Notes: generated by a model not told the origin, from the letters alone. A stretch of DNA of 64,000 bases from Nostoc edaphicum CCNP1411 (GCF_014023275.1 NZ_CP054697.1:200856-264855), one strand, 5' to 3'; positions 8,125 through 18,175 are shown, counted from the first letter of the stretch. A program made the numbers and translations.

Positions 8125-11100
8125 TTACCCCAAGATTTCAATCACAGCCGCTAGAATAGCTGGGGCTTTGTCTGAAACCGGAATGAATACCCGCTTTTGC
8201 CAGTTGATGATCTCGGTGAAGCAACCCACAGCTAAGAGTCGCTCTGCCAGTGAGATACCATTAACCAGTTCTATGCGAGGTTCATTAGCAACGAAAGACC
8301 GCCGCAGCGTAATTCCTCCTGGTAGTTGCTGTGTATATCTCTCGTTTAATACCAGCGAAACAAGTTCTTCTGGAGAAAGGACTTGATTTCTTAGTCCGAG
8401 TTGTTCGCGCACGGTTTGAATGTCGTGAGCATTCACCACCCGACCAAGAATCTTTTGCCCATCGCTGGTTTGTAGTCGGAATACTCGACTATTCTGCTGT
8501 GGTAGGATTTTCCAAATGGGCAACAAAATACCGGTGACTAAATGCAAGTAATCGGTTGTGAACTTGGGTAATTCGTTTACTTCAGTAGACCAAGCAGCAG
8601 TAAACGCATCAATAGAAACTTGCCCCCATGTGGAAGATTCCAAGTCTTGGACTGGTACGCGAGTTTCCTTCTGTGGACGAATCAGCAAAACTCTTGGGAC
8701 AACACCACCATCCGCGTCGTAGATACTATGTGTCGGAATTGATACAGCAGCATTGCCTGACTTGGAGTTGATCATGAGCCTTCCTTGATATTGAGTGGCG
8801 AACTCTAACATCTCGTCAGCAGTTCTGATGTTGTTCTTCTGAGTGCGTTCCACTTTCAAGTAATTGGTGACGCTACCAGTTTGAGCATGAGTATATACAG
8901 CTTCCTGGCTCTCAACAGTAAACCGTTCAGCCCGTAAAGTTTCCACACCCATCTCATAGACCCCTGCGGCGATCGCTGCTTCAATCTGTTGACTTAGCAA
9001 CAACTCAAAACGCTCGAAAATGATGTTTTGCATATCGATGCGTAAAGCCAGTAGTCGGTTAAGGAATTGACGCAGGGGTGGGAGATCGATCTTCATCCCG
9101 CCTTCGTGGGAAGTCAGCGATAAACCTGTCATTTGCTCGAAAGTGCCGAGTGACACTTCATAAAATCGACCTTGGAAGATTTGCTTAAATAACTCATACA
9201 AAGCGTGTTCTGCATACTGAGATTCAAGATTATCTTTAGCCTCAAATATCCCATTGCCTCCGGTTTGCCTTTGCCCCCTTGTGAGTGCCCCCAAGCTATC
9301 CAGCCGTCGGGCAATGGTTGAGATAAAGCGGCGTTCACCGATGACGTTAGTGGTAACAGGTCGGAAAATAGGTGCTGATGCTTGGTTAGTTCTGTGCGAT
9401 CGCCCTAAACCTTGGATGGCATTGTCTGCTCTCCAGCCGGCTTCCAACAAATAATGCGATCGCCGCCGACGATTCACAGCATTTAGATCAGCATGATAAC
9501 TCCTGCCTGTGCCGCCGGCATCACTGAAAATGAGGATTTGCTTGTCTCCCTGCATAAACGCAGCAGTTTCAGCAATATTCGCCCCACCACCGCGTGAATC
9601 CACAAACAAACGTCCAGATTCATCTTTGAGAACTCGTTTACTACGACCCGTAACTTCAGCCACTTGCTTATTACCGAAGTGCCACAGCAATTGTTCTAAT
9701 GCACCAGGGATTGGATCAAGACGTGCTAACTTATCGACTAAGGCATCTCTCAAAGCTACAGCTTCTTGTGAAATAACTGGAGAGCCATCAGCGTCAAAGA
9801 CCGGCTCGGATCTTTCTTCTCCATCAACGCCAGAATGGATGGAATGAAGATGAACAGGGAAAGCACTCATCAGGTAATCCATGAGGTATTCCCGTGGGGT
9901 CAGGTCAAGATTAAGATCCTTCCATTCCGAAGCCGGAACTTCATCAAGTCGTCGTTTCAAAAGTTCTTCATTAGTCGAAACTATTTGAATGACAACTGCA
10001 AGACCAAGGGATAGATCCTGCTCAATCGCTTTGATCAGGGTAGGGCATTTCATCCCGGTCAGCAGATGATTGAAGAATCTTTGCTTGTGTGACTCAAACT
10101 GCGAGTTGGCAGACATCTTAGCAGCACGATTGTACGTTTTTGCGCCAGAGATATTACAAGCTTCTAACGCTTTTTCTAAATTATTATGAATAACCTGAAA
10201 AGCATCGGAGTAGCTATTGTAAATCCGTTCCTGCGTGGGCGTTAAATCAATGTAGAGAGTTTGATACTCAACTCCCTCGAATGAAAGGCTCCGCGCCAGA
10301 TACAGTCCCAAAGCCTTGAGATCCCTGGCGACCACTTCCATCGCAGCGATACCACCGCCCTCAATGGATTCCACAAAATCCTCACGGGAGGTAAACGGAA
10401 AGTCGCCCGTCTGCCAAAGCCCCAGACGATTTGCATAAGATAGGTTAGAAACCTTCGTCGCTCCAGTCGCGGAGACATAGACAACTCTTGCCCCAGGTAA
10501 AGCATTTTGCAACCGCAGCCCAATAATGCCTTGCTGGGATGCTGCAACCATGCCCAGTTTACCCTCTTGCGCCATTGCGTTACCCATACTGTGGCACTCG
10601 TCATAGGCGATCGCTCCCTCAAAGTCCTTGCCTGCCCACTCAACGATTTGCTTGAGCCGACTTTTACCGTTCTTTTGAGAGCGAAGAGTTGAGTACGTGC
10701 AGAACAGAATACCTTGGGTGAAAGGGATGGGGTCGCCAAGTTTGATGTTGCTCAGGTCAATGATATCTTTTTCACTACCTCCGAGCGCACACCAATCTCT
10801 ACGTGCGTCCTCAATAAGAGCAGAACTCTTTGATACCCAAATGGCTTTTCTTCGTTCCTGACACCAGTTGTCGAGGATGATTCCTGCACATTGTCTTCCT
10901 TTCCCCGCGCCTGTCCCATCGCCTAAGAACCAGCCACGACGAAATTTTACGGCATTTTCTTCGCCAGTTGCCGCTACAGTCACATTATCCCATGAATCAT
11001 CCACAATATAAGACCCAGACAGAAATTCACAGTGAGCCTGACCTGCGTAAATAACGCTCTCAAGTTGTGCTTCTGATAACAAGCCTTGTGTAACAATGTT

Positions 11101-12411
11101 TTGTGGGAGATGTGGTTTGTAAGTGGGAGCGGGGGGCGAAACAAGTGCTAGGGCTGCACTTTCGCACAGTAGGGACGGATGAGCTAAAGCATCTTTAATT
11201 CTGATTCGCTGTGGGCGATAGGTTTCATATAAAGTATCTTTGAGTCCTTCTGTAGCAGACCATTCGATAACCTCATACTCCAACACTACTACGTCGTCTG
11301 GAAGAAAGGAGACTGTTTCTGGTTGTGCAACTGTAATACGCTTTGGCAATTGAACGACAATTGCCTTCGCAGCAGCTTTGACTTTTTCTGAGCGTTCCCA
11401 CAAAGATCGCTTAGGTAATTGCTCAATCAACGCTAGCAGTTCGGGCAAGTCCAAGGTTTCGGAAATACAGGGGATGTCACTGTGATTATCAGCCGGAACC
11501 TTGTCAATTACTGTGATTCTGGTATCGATTTGTGTACCATGTTTTGAGTAAACCTTGCCGTTAACCCCGACTGACATTAAAACTCGCGCTTCTGAGTGCC
11601 ACCTAACAAAAGTCTCTCGCCAGCTTGGGTTAGCCGGAGAGAACCAATTGGCTGTGATTGTTACCAGTCGTCCACCGTCAGCCAGTCTTTGCAATGCCGA
11701 GTTGATGTGGCGAGGAGTTGCGTCGGGGTTACGACTGTTGATTTTGGGAGATGCAGAGAAAGGTGGATTCATCAAAACAACTGAGGGCTGAGTCTTGCCA
11801 ACCAGATAGTCGTTAATCTGTTCCGCGTTTACTGAGAATAGTGGAGTGCCAGGAAACAACCGACGCAGAATCTTACTTCTATCGGGTGCAAGCTCGTTTA
11901 GCATCAGACTTGCACTGTGCAGTTTAGCCATTTGTGCCAATAGGCCAGTTCCGGCACTTGGCTCCAGCACCAAATCAGTAGCTTGTATAAATCCTGCTTT
12001 GGCTACCAGATAAGCAAGCGGCAGAGGGGTGGAGAATTGCTGAAGCTGTACTGATTCTTCACTACGGCGAGTATGCGTCGGGCAGAGGGCTACTAACTTC
12101 TCCAATTCCAATAATACTGTTAGCGGCGGTTCTAATAAAAGCTTGTAACCTTTTTGACGCAGATATAAAATTTGCGCCACTTCCACAGCTTCGTAAGCAT
12201 CTTTCCACTGCCATGCACCAGACGCGGCAGTGCCTAGAAAGTAGCGATTCATCTGGGAAGAAACAGTTTTCGTAGAGAGAGGGCGATTATCTGTTAAAAC
12301 TTTTGCAAGCTCTTGGGCAACACTAATAACTGACTGCCCATAATCGATTACTGTTTGCAAATCGAATAAAGAACCTTGAGTGAAAAGTTGCTGTACCATT
12401 GCATCACTCAC
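8125..12411 (-). CDS. DNA methyltransferase fused to strawberry-notch-type NTPase/helicase
   Basis: A 1428-residue protein. Residues about 120-330 form an N6-adenine methyltransferase-like domain, with a SAM site (VLEPSAGTGLLAQ, near 148-160) and the catalytic NPPF at 215-218. Residues about 440-720 are a superfamily 2 NTPase with Walker A GDGTGAGKGRQ (about 497-507) and DECH at 604-607. The C-terminal half has the strawberry-notch helicase part with QGLGRSHRTNQ as motif VI. Such fusions are known on cyanobacterial plasmids and mobile elements. The substrate is unknown; DNA maintenance, modification or defence are all possible. It stands alone between a terminator and a MITE-like repeat. Confidence 0.85.
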   Translation of the reverse strand: MSDAMVQQLFTQGSLFDLQTVIDYGQSVISVAQELAKVLTDNRPLSTKTVSSQMNRYFLGTAASGAWQWKDAYEAVEVAQILYLRQKGYKLLLEPPLTVLLELEKLVALCPTHTRRSEESVQLQQFSTPLPLAYLVAKAGFIQATDLVLEPSAGTGLLAQMAKLHSASLMLNELAPDRSKILRRLFPGTPLFSVNAEQINDYLVGKTQPSVVLMNPPFSASPKINSRNPDATPRHINSALQRLADGGRLVTITANWFSPANPSWRETFVRWHSEARVLMSVGVNGKVYSKHGTQIDTRITVIDKVPADNHSDIPCISETLDLPELLALIEQLPKRSLWERSEKVKAAAKAIVVQLPKRITVAQPETVSFLPDDVVVLEYEVIEWSATEGLKDTLYETYRPQRIRIKDALAHPSLLCESAALALVSPPAPTYKPHLPQNIVTQGLLSEAQLESVIYAGQAHCEFLSGSYIVDDSWDNVTVAATGEENAVKFRRGWFLGDGTGAGKGRQCAGIILDNWCQERRKAIWVSKSSALIEDARRDWCALGGSEKDIIDLSNIKLGDPIPFTQGILFCTYSTLRSQKNGKSRLKQIVEWAGKDFEGAIAYDECHSMGNAMAQEGKLGMVAASQQGIIGLRLQNALPGARVVYVSATGATKVSNLSYANRLGLWQTGDFPFTSREDFVESIEGGGIAAMEVVARDLKALGLYLARSLSFEGVEYQTLYIDLTPTQERIYNSYSDAFQVIHNNLEKALEACNISGAKTYNRAAKMSANSQFESHKQRFFNHLLTGMKCPTLIKAIEQDLSLGLAVVIQIVSTNEELLKRRLDEVPASEWKDLNLDLTPREYLMDYLMSAFPVHLHSIHSGVDGEERSEPVFDADGSPVISQEAVALRDALVDKLARLDPIPGALEQLLWHFGNKQVAEVTGRSKRVLKDESGRLFVDSRGGGANIAETAAFMQGDKQILIFSDAGGTGRSYHADLNAVNRRRRSHYLLEAGWRADNAIQGLGRSHRTNQASAPIFRPVTTNVIGERRFISTIARRLDSLGALTRGQRQTGGNGIFEAKDNLESQYAEHALYELFKQIFQGRFYEVSLGTFEQMTGLSLTSHEGGMKIDLPPLRQFLNRLLALRIDMQNIIFERFELLLSQQIEAAIAAGVYEMGVETLRAERFTVESQEAVYTHAQTGSVTNYLKVERTQKNNIRTADEMLEFATQYQGRLMINSKSGNAAVSIPTHSIYDADGGVVPRVLLIRPQKETRVPVQDLESSTWGQVSIDAFTAAWSTEVNELPKFTTDYLHLVTGILLPIWKILPQQNSRVFRLQTSDGQKILGRVVNAHDIQTVREQLGLRNQVLSPEELVSLVLNERYTQQLPGGITLRRSFVANEPRIELVNGISLAERLLAVGCFTEIINWQKRVFIPVSDKAPAILAAVIEILG

Positions 12412-12460
12412 AATATTATTTTTTCACTTTTGCTATGGCGAAGCCTTCCTCTTACTAATA

Positions 12461-12727
12461 AATGAGGCAATTACCAAGAAGGGGAAAAGGGAAAGGGGGA
12501 AGGGGAAAGGGCACAGAATCTAGAACTTTTTCCCACAAGGTAGAAAGCCCACTTCGGCTACGCTCAGTGCATCGCCTGTCCTAATTGTGGAGAACAAAAA
12601 AGAAGATTTTTGAGACACGTAGTGCGAGAACTTAGCAGCGTCTTTATTTGGAACAAGAGCTTTTAAGTTATTGGTTCCCTTTCCCCTTCCCCTTTCCCCT
12701 TTAACCTTCTTCATTAGCCTCATTTAA
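12461..12727. repeat. MITE-like element with purine-rich 50-bp inverted repeats
   Basis: AAATGAGGCAATTACCAAGA plus a G/A-rich tract (12464-12510) is repeated inverted at about 12674-12726 (a C/T-rich tract, then CCTTCTTCATTAGCCTCATTT). The interior of roughly 160 bp has no convincing gene. The ends fold into a long imperfect hairpin. Confidence 0.55.
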
Positions 12728-12785
12728 ACTTTTAAACCTTTCAGATATTTATTCTTCGGTGATCGAACGAGAATTAAAAAGTGAA

Positions 12786-13235
12786 TTAAGCAGTTTTACG
12801 CGGTCTACCTGGCTTGCGCTTGCCTGAAGACTTTACATCAGCCTTTTTAGTTTTCGGTGACTTGTTGGCAGCATTGTTAGCTTTGCTTGAACGAGTAGTA
12901 CGTTTTGGTTGTGGTGAAATTTCTTTAACTGGAGGCAGTAATCTTAATATAGGGAATGAGATAATAACTGCTTCGTTACTTGTGCGATGAACAACTTCAT
13001 CCTCTAACATCCAAGGATCTGGCAATTTTTCAAAAGTCTGAACTTGTTGTGGTGTGATTACTTGTGATACTGATGGGATTGTAGAAGCCGCTATATTTAG
13101 ATTGCTAACCGAAACCACATTACTAGCATGAGCAGACGATACAAATAGTCCATTAATGAATTGGAATATAACGAGAGTAACGAATGCCCAAAAGATGACT
13201 TCGATTGTCAAAGTGAGTAGAGATTGCATATCCAT
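12786..13235 (-). CDS. Membrane-anchored protein with C-terminal AT-hook
   Basis: A 149-residue protein. Residues about 6-32 form one hydrophobic segment (LTLTIEVIFWAFVTLVIFQF). An Ala-His-Ala stretch follows that could be a signal-peptidase site (SSAHA). The middle is a polar linker, and the last 45 residues are very rich in Lys, Ser and Arg, ending KRKPGRPRK, an AT-hook minor-groove motif. A DNA-binding tail on a membrane-tethered or secreted protein is unusual. It is divergent from the sigma factor, with 370 bp between. I do not recognise a family. Confidence 0.6.
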   Translation of the reverse strand: MDMQSLLTLTIEVIFWAFVTLVIFQFINGLFVSSAHASNVVSVSNLNIAASTIPSVSQVITPQQVQTFEKLPDPWMLEDEVVHRTSNEAVIISFPILRLLPPVKEISPQPKRTTRSSKANNAANKSPKTKKADVKSSGKRKPGRPRKTA

Positions 13236-13605
13236 GATTTTTTCTCAACTAATTATTTGTAATTTTCAATTAATTTACGCAAAGCGTCTTTGAGCTTTGT
13301 CCAAATATGAAGCGGATTTGAACATATCCTCTCTTCAAGAGAGGGCTTCACTCTAAATTTAGCGTAGCGTATCTTTGATTTAATCTAACTAAATTCCTTT
13401 ATTACTTTAAAACTTAGTTACAAAATAAAGTAGGTTTTAGTATTTACCTATTTGAAGATTTAAAGTATTATATTTATAAACTTATTTTCCAAAAATAAAC
13501 ATTGGGTTAAGTCTATGGTTAAGATTTGATTGGTTAGCTAATTCTGGAAATAAAAGATTCTATTCAAACGAAAAATAAAAGTAGTCGTCACAATTAATTG
13601 AAAGT
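13236..13605. other. Divergent AT-rich promoter region
   Basis: There is no gene in these 370 bp. A short perfect hairpin, CCTCTCTT-C-AAGAGAGG, lies at 13328-13344. The region must hold the promoters of the AT-hook protein and the sigma factor, but no confident -35/-10 pair was identified. Confidence 0.4.
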
Positions 13606-14556
13606 ATGCCTAGCCCAACTACCGACTTAGTGCGCTCTTACCTCAAAGAAATCGGACGCTACCCTCTGCTAACTCCTGAGCAAGAAATTACAAATGCTAG
13701 GCTTGTGCAGCAGATGATGGCGATTGAAGAACAGCGCTCAAATCTCGCACTTCAACTAAACCATCAACCAACCACAAGAGAATTAGCTACCTCGCTTGGG
13801 CAAAGCGAAGCTGAAGTACAGTCAATCATTCAACAAGGTCAAAAAGCTAAAGAGAAAATGGTGACAGCTAACCTGCGGTTGGTGGTAGCGATCGCTAAAA
13901 AGTACCAGAATCACAATTTAGATTTTCTTGACTTGCTCCAAGAAGGGGCACTGGGACTGCAACGAGGAATCGAAAAGTTCGACCCTAACAAAGGCTACAA
14001 ACTATCAACCTATGTTTATTGGTGGATTACCCAGTCAATAACACGGGCTGTAGCAGATAAGTCTCGCACTATTCGTTTACCAATTCATATCAACGAGAAA
14101 TTAAACAAAATCAGGAGAGTACAGCAGCAACTATCTCAATCTTTGGGTCGTCCTCCAGTTGTAGCAGAAATAGCCGAATCCTTAAATGTATTGCCCAATC
14201 AAATACGGGAATACCTTCACGTTTCCCGCACTCCAGTCTCGCTAGAAATGCGAGTCGGGGATGAGCGTGAAACTGAACTAGCTGATATTTTACCGATGGA
14301 TGGTATTTCCCTGGATGAGCAAATAGCTCAAGAGTTTTTACACCAAGACTTGAGCGAGTTGCTGGCATTGCTTAAGCCAAGGCAACGAGAAGTATTGACT
14401 TTACGTTTTGGATTGGAAGATAATCAGGAATTGACTTTGAGTCAAGTTGCAAAACGCCTAAATCTTAGTCGAGAAACAATTCGTAAAACTGAACATCTTG
14501 CTTTGAAAATTTTGCGCTCTCATCAAAACAAGATTAAAGATTATCTTCTTAATTAA
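13606..14556 (+). CDS. Group 2 RNA polymerase sigma-70 factor
   Basis: A 316-residue protein. Region 1.2 (DLVRSYLKEIGRYPLLTPEQ) starts at about residue 6. Region 2 has NLRLVVAIAKKYQ and YVYWWITQSITRA, region 3 spans about 175-235, and region 4.2 has LTLSQVAKRLNLSRETIR. It lacks the long N-terminal extension of the principal SigA, as expected for cyanobacterial SigB/C/D/E-type alternative factors. Several such genes are plasmid-borne in Anabaena. The plasmid-like neighbourhood and lack of a partner gene fit an accessory sigma factor. The exact subgroup cannot be assigned by eye. Confidence 0.9.
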   Translation: MPSPTTDLVRSYLKEIGRYPLLTPEQEITNARLVQQMMAIEEQRSNLALQLNHQPTTRELATSLGQSEAEVQSIIQQGQKAKEKMVTANLRLVVAIAKKYQNHNLDFLDLLQEGALGLQRGIEKFDPNKGYKLSTYVYWWITQSITRAVADKSRTIRLPIHINEKLNKIRRVQQQLSQSLGRPPVVAEIAESLNVLPNQIREYLHVSRTPVSLEMRVGDERETELADILPMDGISLDEQIAQEFLHQDLSELLALLKPRQREVLTLRFGLEDNQELTLSQVAKRLNLSRETIRKTEHLALKILRSHQNKIKDYLLN

Positions 14557-14752
14557 GATTAGCTAAGGGTTGTTGGACTTTAGTTTCATTTATATAAGTC
14601 GAACTCGCTACTCCAAAGACTGTAAACAAGTCGCCACTGCTGTTAAAGATGCCTCCAATTGCGGCACTCAGGAGTGCGATCGCGTAGCCAACATGAATCA
14701 GTGGCATCGCCTCTGCTTAATCCTTGGCGAAGAACCATGAGATTGTCAGATC

Positions 14753-14918
14753 AAGTCGCAAGTTACAAGTCGCAAGTATACTTCGCACTGAATCATGGGC
14801 TTGAAACAAGGACATTTTATGTCTGGCACTACATCAATTGACATAATTCTTTTTTTTGAAGTGGGCTTGTATTCCACAACTGAAGTTTTTTATCTTACTT
14901 GCGACTTGCGACTTGTTT
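14753..14918. repeat. MITE-like inverted repeat of CAAGTCG units
   Basis: CAAGTCGCAAGTTACAAGTC and GCAAGTA at 14753-14779 are mirrored by TACTTGCGACTTGCGACTTG near 14897-14916. The interior of about 115 bp has no gene. The rest of 14557-15002 shows nothing else. Confidence 0.5.
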
Positions 14919-15002
14919 TTGTTACTGTTTCAATCAAATGGTGTATGAATATATTGCTATCTAGAAACTATCCTTATAAATAGAACACCAAAGAAAGAAC
15001 CG

Positions 15003-15254
15003 ATGCCCAGCAAAACTATTGAAGTCCGAGAGTACACCGTTAGAGCGCACAAGCGGGAAATTCACACTCGCGTTTTCAACTTCGTATGTAAGCAGTGCGA
15101 ACAACCCACACAACGAGAAACCTTTGGTGTTCGACCACTCTACTGTGAGCAATGCCGTCCGCCACAAGCGCCCAAGCAATCGAAATTAGTCCCTATAGGC
15201 AAGAGGAAACCTAGAGCGATGAACTATAAGAGTGGGAAGGATATAGCTGGGTGA
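15003..15254 (+). CDS. Small zinc-ribbon-like protein
   Basis: An 83-residue basic protein. Two CxxC pairs (CKQC at about residue 29 and CEQC at about 49) are spaced as in a four-cysteine zinc ribbon. The flanks are rich in Arg and Lys ([16 protein letters not shown]). It probably binds nucleic acid. There is no partner in operon and the ribosome site is weak (AAGAAAG). No family was recognised, but the cysteine spacing and composition make it a credible gene. Confidence 0.55.
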   Translation: MPSKTIEVREYTVRAHKREIHTRVFNFVCKQCEQPTQRETFGVRPLYCEQCRPPQAPKQSKLVPIGKRKPRAMNYKSGKDIAG

Positions 15255-15865
15255 TTTTTTGTTTTGAGGTAAGGGCGATCACCAACAGAGGGCAGTTACG
15301 CCATCGCACGAAAGTGAGTGAAGCAGGTAGTTATGTGTGAGGTTACGGCAGTTGCATGAAGTGGCTAGCCGTGACTCTTCTGTGGATTCGCTGTTGCAGG
15401 GGTTGGGGATTTTGCCAAACCATATCTATCATCCTCCTTGCAGGCAAAGCTGTTGGCGGCTGTTGAGAGAGAGAACAACCTGGTTTGGAAGCAGCAGAAG
15501 TAATGATACAGCTAGTAAACAATGTTTTTTAATTGCGTTAGCGACACGCAAAGCGAGTCCGTGTACTCTTACTCTTAAGCAAGCTACGCTTTTAGCGTCT
15601 CATAGAGAGCGTCATTGCGAATTGGTATTAGTACCATTGCAATCAGATACCCTTGAAAGACCTACTCAGGACTGAAGCACAAAAGTGATCCGTTGAGACT
15701 CAGTGTAAGAGTATGCGGCAATTTCACTATCTTCTCTCACTCAATGATTATCGTTATTTTTTAGGAGATAGCTGGCTTTTTCTAGTTGTTTATCAAGAAA
15801 GGCAGAGGGCACTTATGCTGGAGGCTCAGTTGGAATACTGTTTTCAACACTGAAGCCCGTGACAA
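15255..15865. other. Repeat-rich stretch without a gene
   Basis: This contains short palindromic modules common in Nostocales genomes (for example GCGACACGCAAAGCGAGTCC near 15540) and open frames with no coding character. I see no supported gene. Confidence 0.4.
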
Positions 15866-16225
15866 TCATCGAACTTGCGGTTTAAGACCCCCACCAAATT
15901 TTCAATTTGGTAGTCCCAATTTAGGAGGGGTTGGAATCCCCTACAAAACATTGAACCTTCTCCCAAGGGGGAATGGCACTAAGATAACGCCAAACCAATT
16001 ACCTATAAGGCTTTTGGGTGTCGGGTGTCGGGTGTCGGGTGTAGTGAAGAAGGAAAATATTTATGTTCGTACTCGATATTTGGTTTTCTTAATTTTTCCC
16101 TACACCCCACACCCTACCCCCAACACCCTGCCTACACAAGCTTTCAGCTTTTCTTCGTGCCATTCTCCCAAGGGGAGAGGCTTCGCCATCTGCCCTCAGC
16201 AAGAACTGCCTTCTTCCATTTTTTT
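15866..16225 (+). repeat. Dispersed repeat, long copy
   Basis: GTTTAAGACCCCCACCAAAT at about 15880 and ATCCCCTACAAAACATTGAA at about 15937 recur in the same order in the short copy at 16820-16900. CCCTCAGCAAGAACTGCCTT at 16194 also recurs near 16918. Within this copy sits an inverted repeat: GGGTGTCGGGTGTCGGGTGT at 16016-16046 against CCCTACACCCCACACC and CCCAACACCC at 16097-16130. Confidence 0.6.
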
Positions 16226-16491
16226 ACTGGCATAGGCGCTGAAATAATCTTTCACCTTTTCATCCCCCACCCCAGCATTGAGGGTTGGGGAATTCAATGC
16301 TAATCTGTATTTGATAGTAATGTAAAAAGATAATTTTTTCTAGCTAGTTAAAAATATTAATCATGATTTTTTACTCAAATATTTTGAATTAAGAAAGAAA
16401 TTCCTTTTTAGTGATTACTAGTAAAGACTAACCAGAATTTCTTAATTTTATATTGCTAGAGTGGGCGTATTTACAGGAGATGAAATTTTAA

Positions 16492-16713
16492 ATGTTAATC
16501 CTGATCGAGATAGCAACTAATCCTACATATACAAGATATATCCAAATTTCTTTGCTGGCAATAATACTTGGCGGTTTTCTACTAGCTACAATTGTTGGTT
16601 CAATTGGCTGGTATATCTCTAAGCGCCCTGCTGGTTGGGAAAATGCAGAGACTCCAAACTGGATTGTACAACTTACTAAAAATCTTAATAAACAGAAGTC
16701 ATCGGATAATTAG
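16492..16713 (+). CDS. Small single-span membrane protein
   Basis: A 73-residue protein with a good ribosome site (AGGAG about 12 bp upstream). Residues about 17-44 form one transmembrane helix (ISLLAIILGGFLLATIVGSI), followed by WYISKRPAGWENAETPNW and a polar tail. The size and topology recall small thylakoid subunits, but no known photosystem or NDH subunit matches by eye. It stands alone between two copies of a dispersed repeat. Confidence 0.55.
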   Translation: MLILIEIATNPTYTRYIQISLLAIILGGFLLATIVGSIGWYISKRPAGWENAETPNWIVQLTKNLNKQKSSDN

Positions 16714-16739
16714 AACTGAGATAGTTAGATGAAAATTTA

Positions 16740-16945
16740 TCAGGAAAGGCAGAGGGCAGGAGGCAGAAGGCAGAAGGGAATTCTGATTCCTGCCCTTTGC
16801 TACGACCGGAGGGAGTAAGGGTTTAAGACCCCCACCAAATTTTCTTGTTTTGTGGCCCCAATTAAGTACGGTATTGAATCCCCTACAAAACATTGAACCT
16901 TCCTTCTGCCTTCTACCCTCAGCAAGAACTGCCTTCTTCAATTGT
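16740..16945 (+). repeat. Dispersed repeat, short copy
   Basis: This is the second copy of the element at 15866-16225, carrying the same three blocks but only about 135 bp long. It is bounded by AGGCAGGAGGC-type purine repeats at 16749-16778 and their complement (CTTCTGCCTTC) near 16903. Confidence 0.55.
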
Positions 16946-17077
16946 GAAATTAATTAAATTAACCATAAGGAAAAATCTTACAAAACCGTCATCATAATTT
17001 ATCTAAAATTGTTTAATTTCCGATGTCTTTGTTAGCATTCTGCTACCTAAAGAAAGTTAACAAAGGAGAATATAAGC

Positions 17078-17584
17078 ATGGAAGCAGAAGAAGTATTGCA
17101 GAGGTATGCAGCAGGACAACGTAATTTCTGTGGGGTAAACCTTCAAGGAATATACATGAGAGGGGTGAATTTGAGAGGAGTAAACCTTAGTTGGGCTGAC
17201 TTAAGTAAGGCTTCTTTGATGGATGTTAATCTGAATGAAGCTGATCTGCGTGGAACTTGCTTCAAAGAATCTTTTCTGATATTAGCAAATCTAACTGAGG
17301 CAGATTTGAGTTATGCTAACTTCACATCAGCTTATTTAACTTTAGCTAATTTGAGTCAGACCAATCTAAATCAGACGAATTTCACTAAAGCTAACCTCAC
17401 GAAAGCCAATTTGACCGGAGCAAGATATCTAATTTCAACTAACCTTCATCAGGTTATAATAACTGATGCGATTATGCCAGATGGAAAAGTACACAGCAAA
17501 ATGAGTTTGTGGAAAAAAACAGGTATTTGTCTAAAAAGTTGGACAAAGAATGGATTTTATAATTGCTCTCATGTCAAACAGTGA
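17078..17584 (+). CDS. Pentapeptide-repeat protein
   Basis: A 168-residue protein with a clear AAGGAG ribosome site. Residues about 20-125 are tandem A(D/N)LXX pentapeptides (GVNLRGVNLSWADL, EADLRGTCF, KANLTKANLTGA). These predict a right-handed quadrilateral beta-helix. The last 40 residues are non-repeat and basic. Such proteins are abundant in cyanobacteria and mostly of unknown role. There is no signal peptide, so it is probably cytosolic. Confidence 0.85.
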   Translation: MEAEEVLQRYAAGQRNFCGVNLQGIYMRGVNLRGVNLSWADLSKASLMDVNLNEADLRGTCFKESFLILANLTEADLSYANFTSAYLTLANLSQTNLNQTNFTKANLTKANLTGARYLISTNLHQVIITDAIMPDGKVHSKMSLWKKTGICLKSWTKNGFYNCSHVKQ

Positions 17585-18175
17585 TATACTAAGTTATTCC
17601 TTTAACTTCTGTAGGCTATCTATCAGAAGCAAGGTAAAAACAAGAGTATAAATCCGGGACTTTGCTACAACTGTGAATGAGACAAAAGTCTCTAAGTTAG
17701 AATACCCAGCGCCTGTTTATCAACTTTTATTTTTTATCTGTGAATTGCGGATATAAATAAAAGTATTATTAAAAAGATTGTAGTTTACACCCTTGGTTGT
17801 TATGCCAGCAAAATTTTACATTCAGACAGAGTGGGCAACTGGTTTTCTTCACTAAAAGTAGGCAGAAGTCCTACATAAGTTGCGTATCTGGAAGAAAAGG
17901 AAATGGCTGGTCAATAATTACCCGCTATTTAGATATTTAGAAAAAATCCATCAGTATCAAAGTTGCGTATATCTTTGACATGCAGACTGAAGAAAAGTGA
18001 GTTGCAGTATTGCTCTCATTGTAAATAGCACCCTGGAATTGGGAACTATAAAACGAAGAACTGATCGGGATTTTTTCTCTCTTCTGCTCATACCTGTTGA
18101 ATGTCTCATTCAATTGGTAATCTTTCAGATATTTTCTAGTCTTATTTCAACCCCTCAAAGCTATCAGGAGTAAAT
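17585..18175. other. Intergenic region upstream of ornithine aminotransferase
   Basis: There is no gene in these 590 bp. The segment GAATGTCTCATTCAATTGG near 18099 can form a small hairpin. I identified no promoter motif with confidence. Confidence 0.3.

Noticed and set aside
12520..12723. A 67-residue minus-strand open frame
   Set aside because: It is inside the purine-rich MITE-like inverted repeat and has low-complexity composition.
15786..16303. Two overlapping open frames of 149 and 92 residues
   Set aside because: They consist of translated dispersed repeats and GGGTGTC units, with no coding character.
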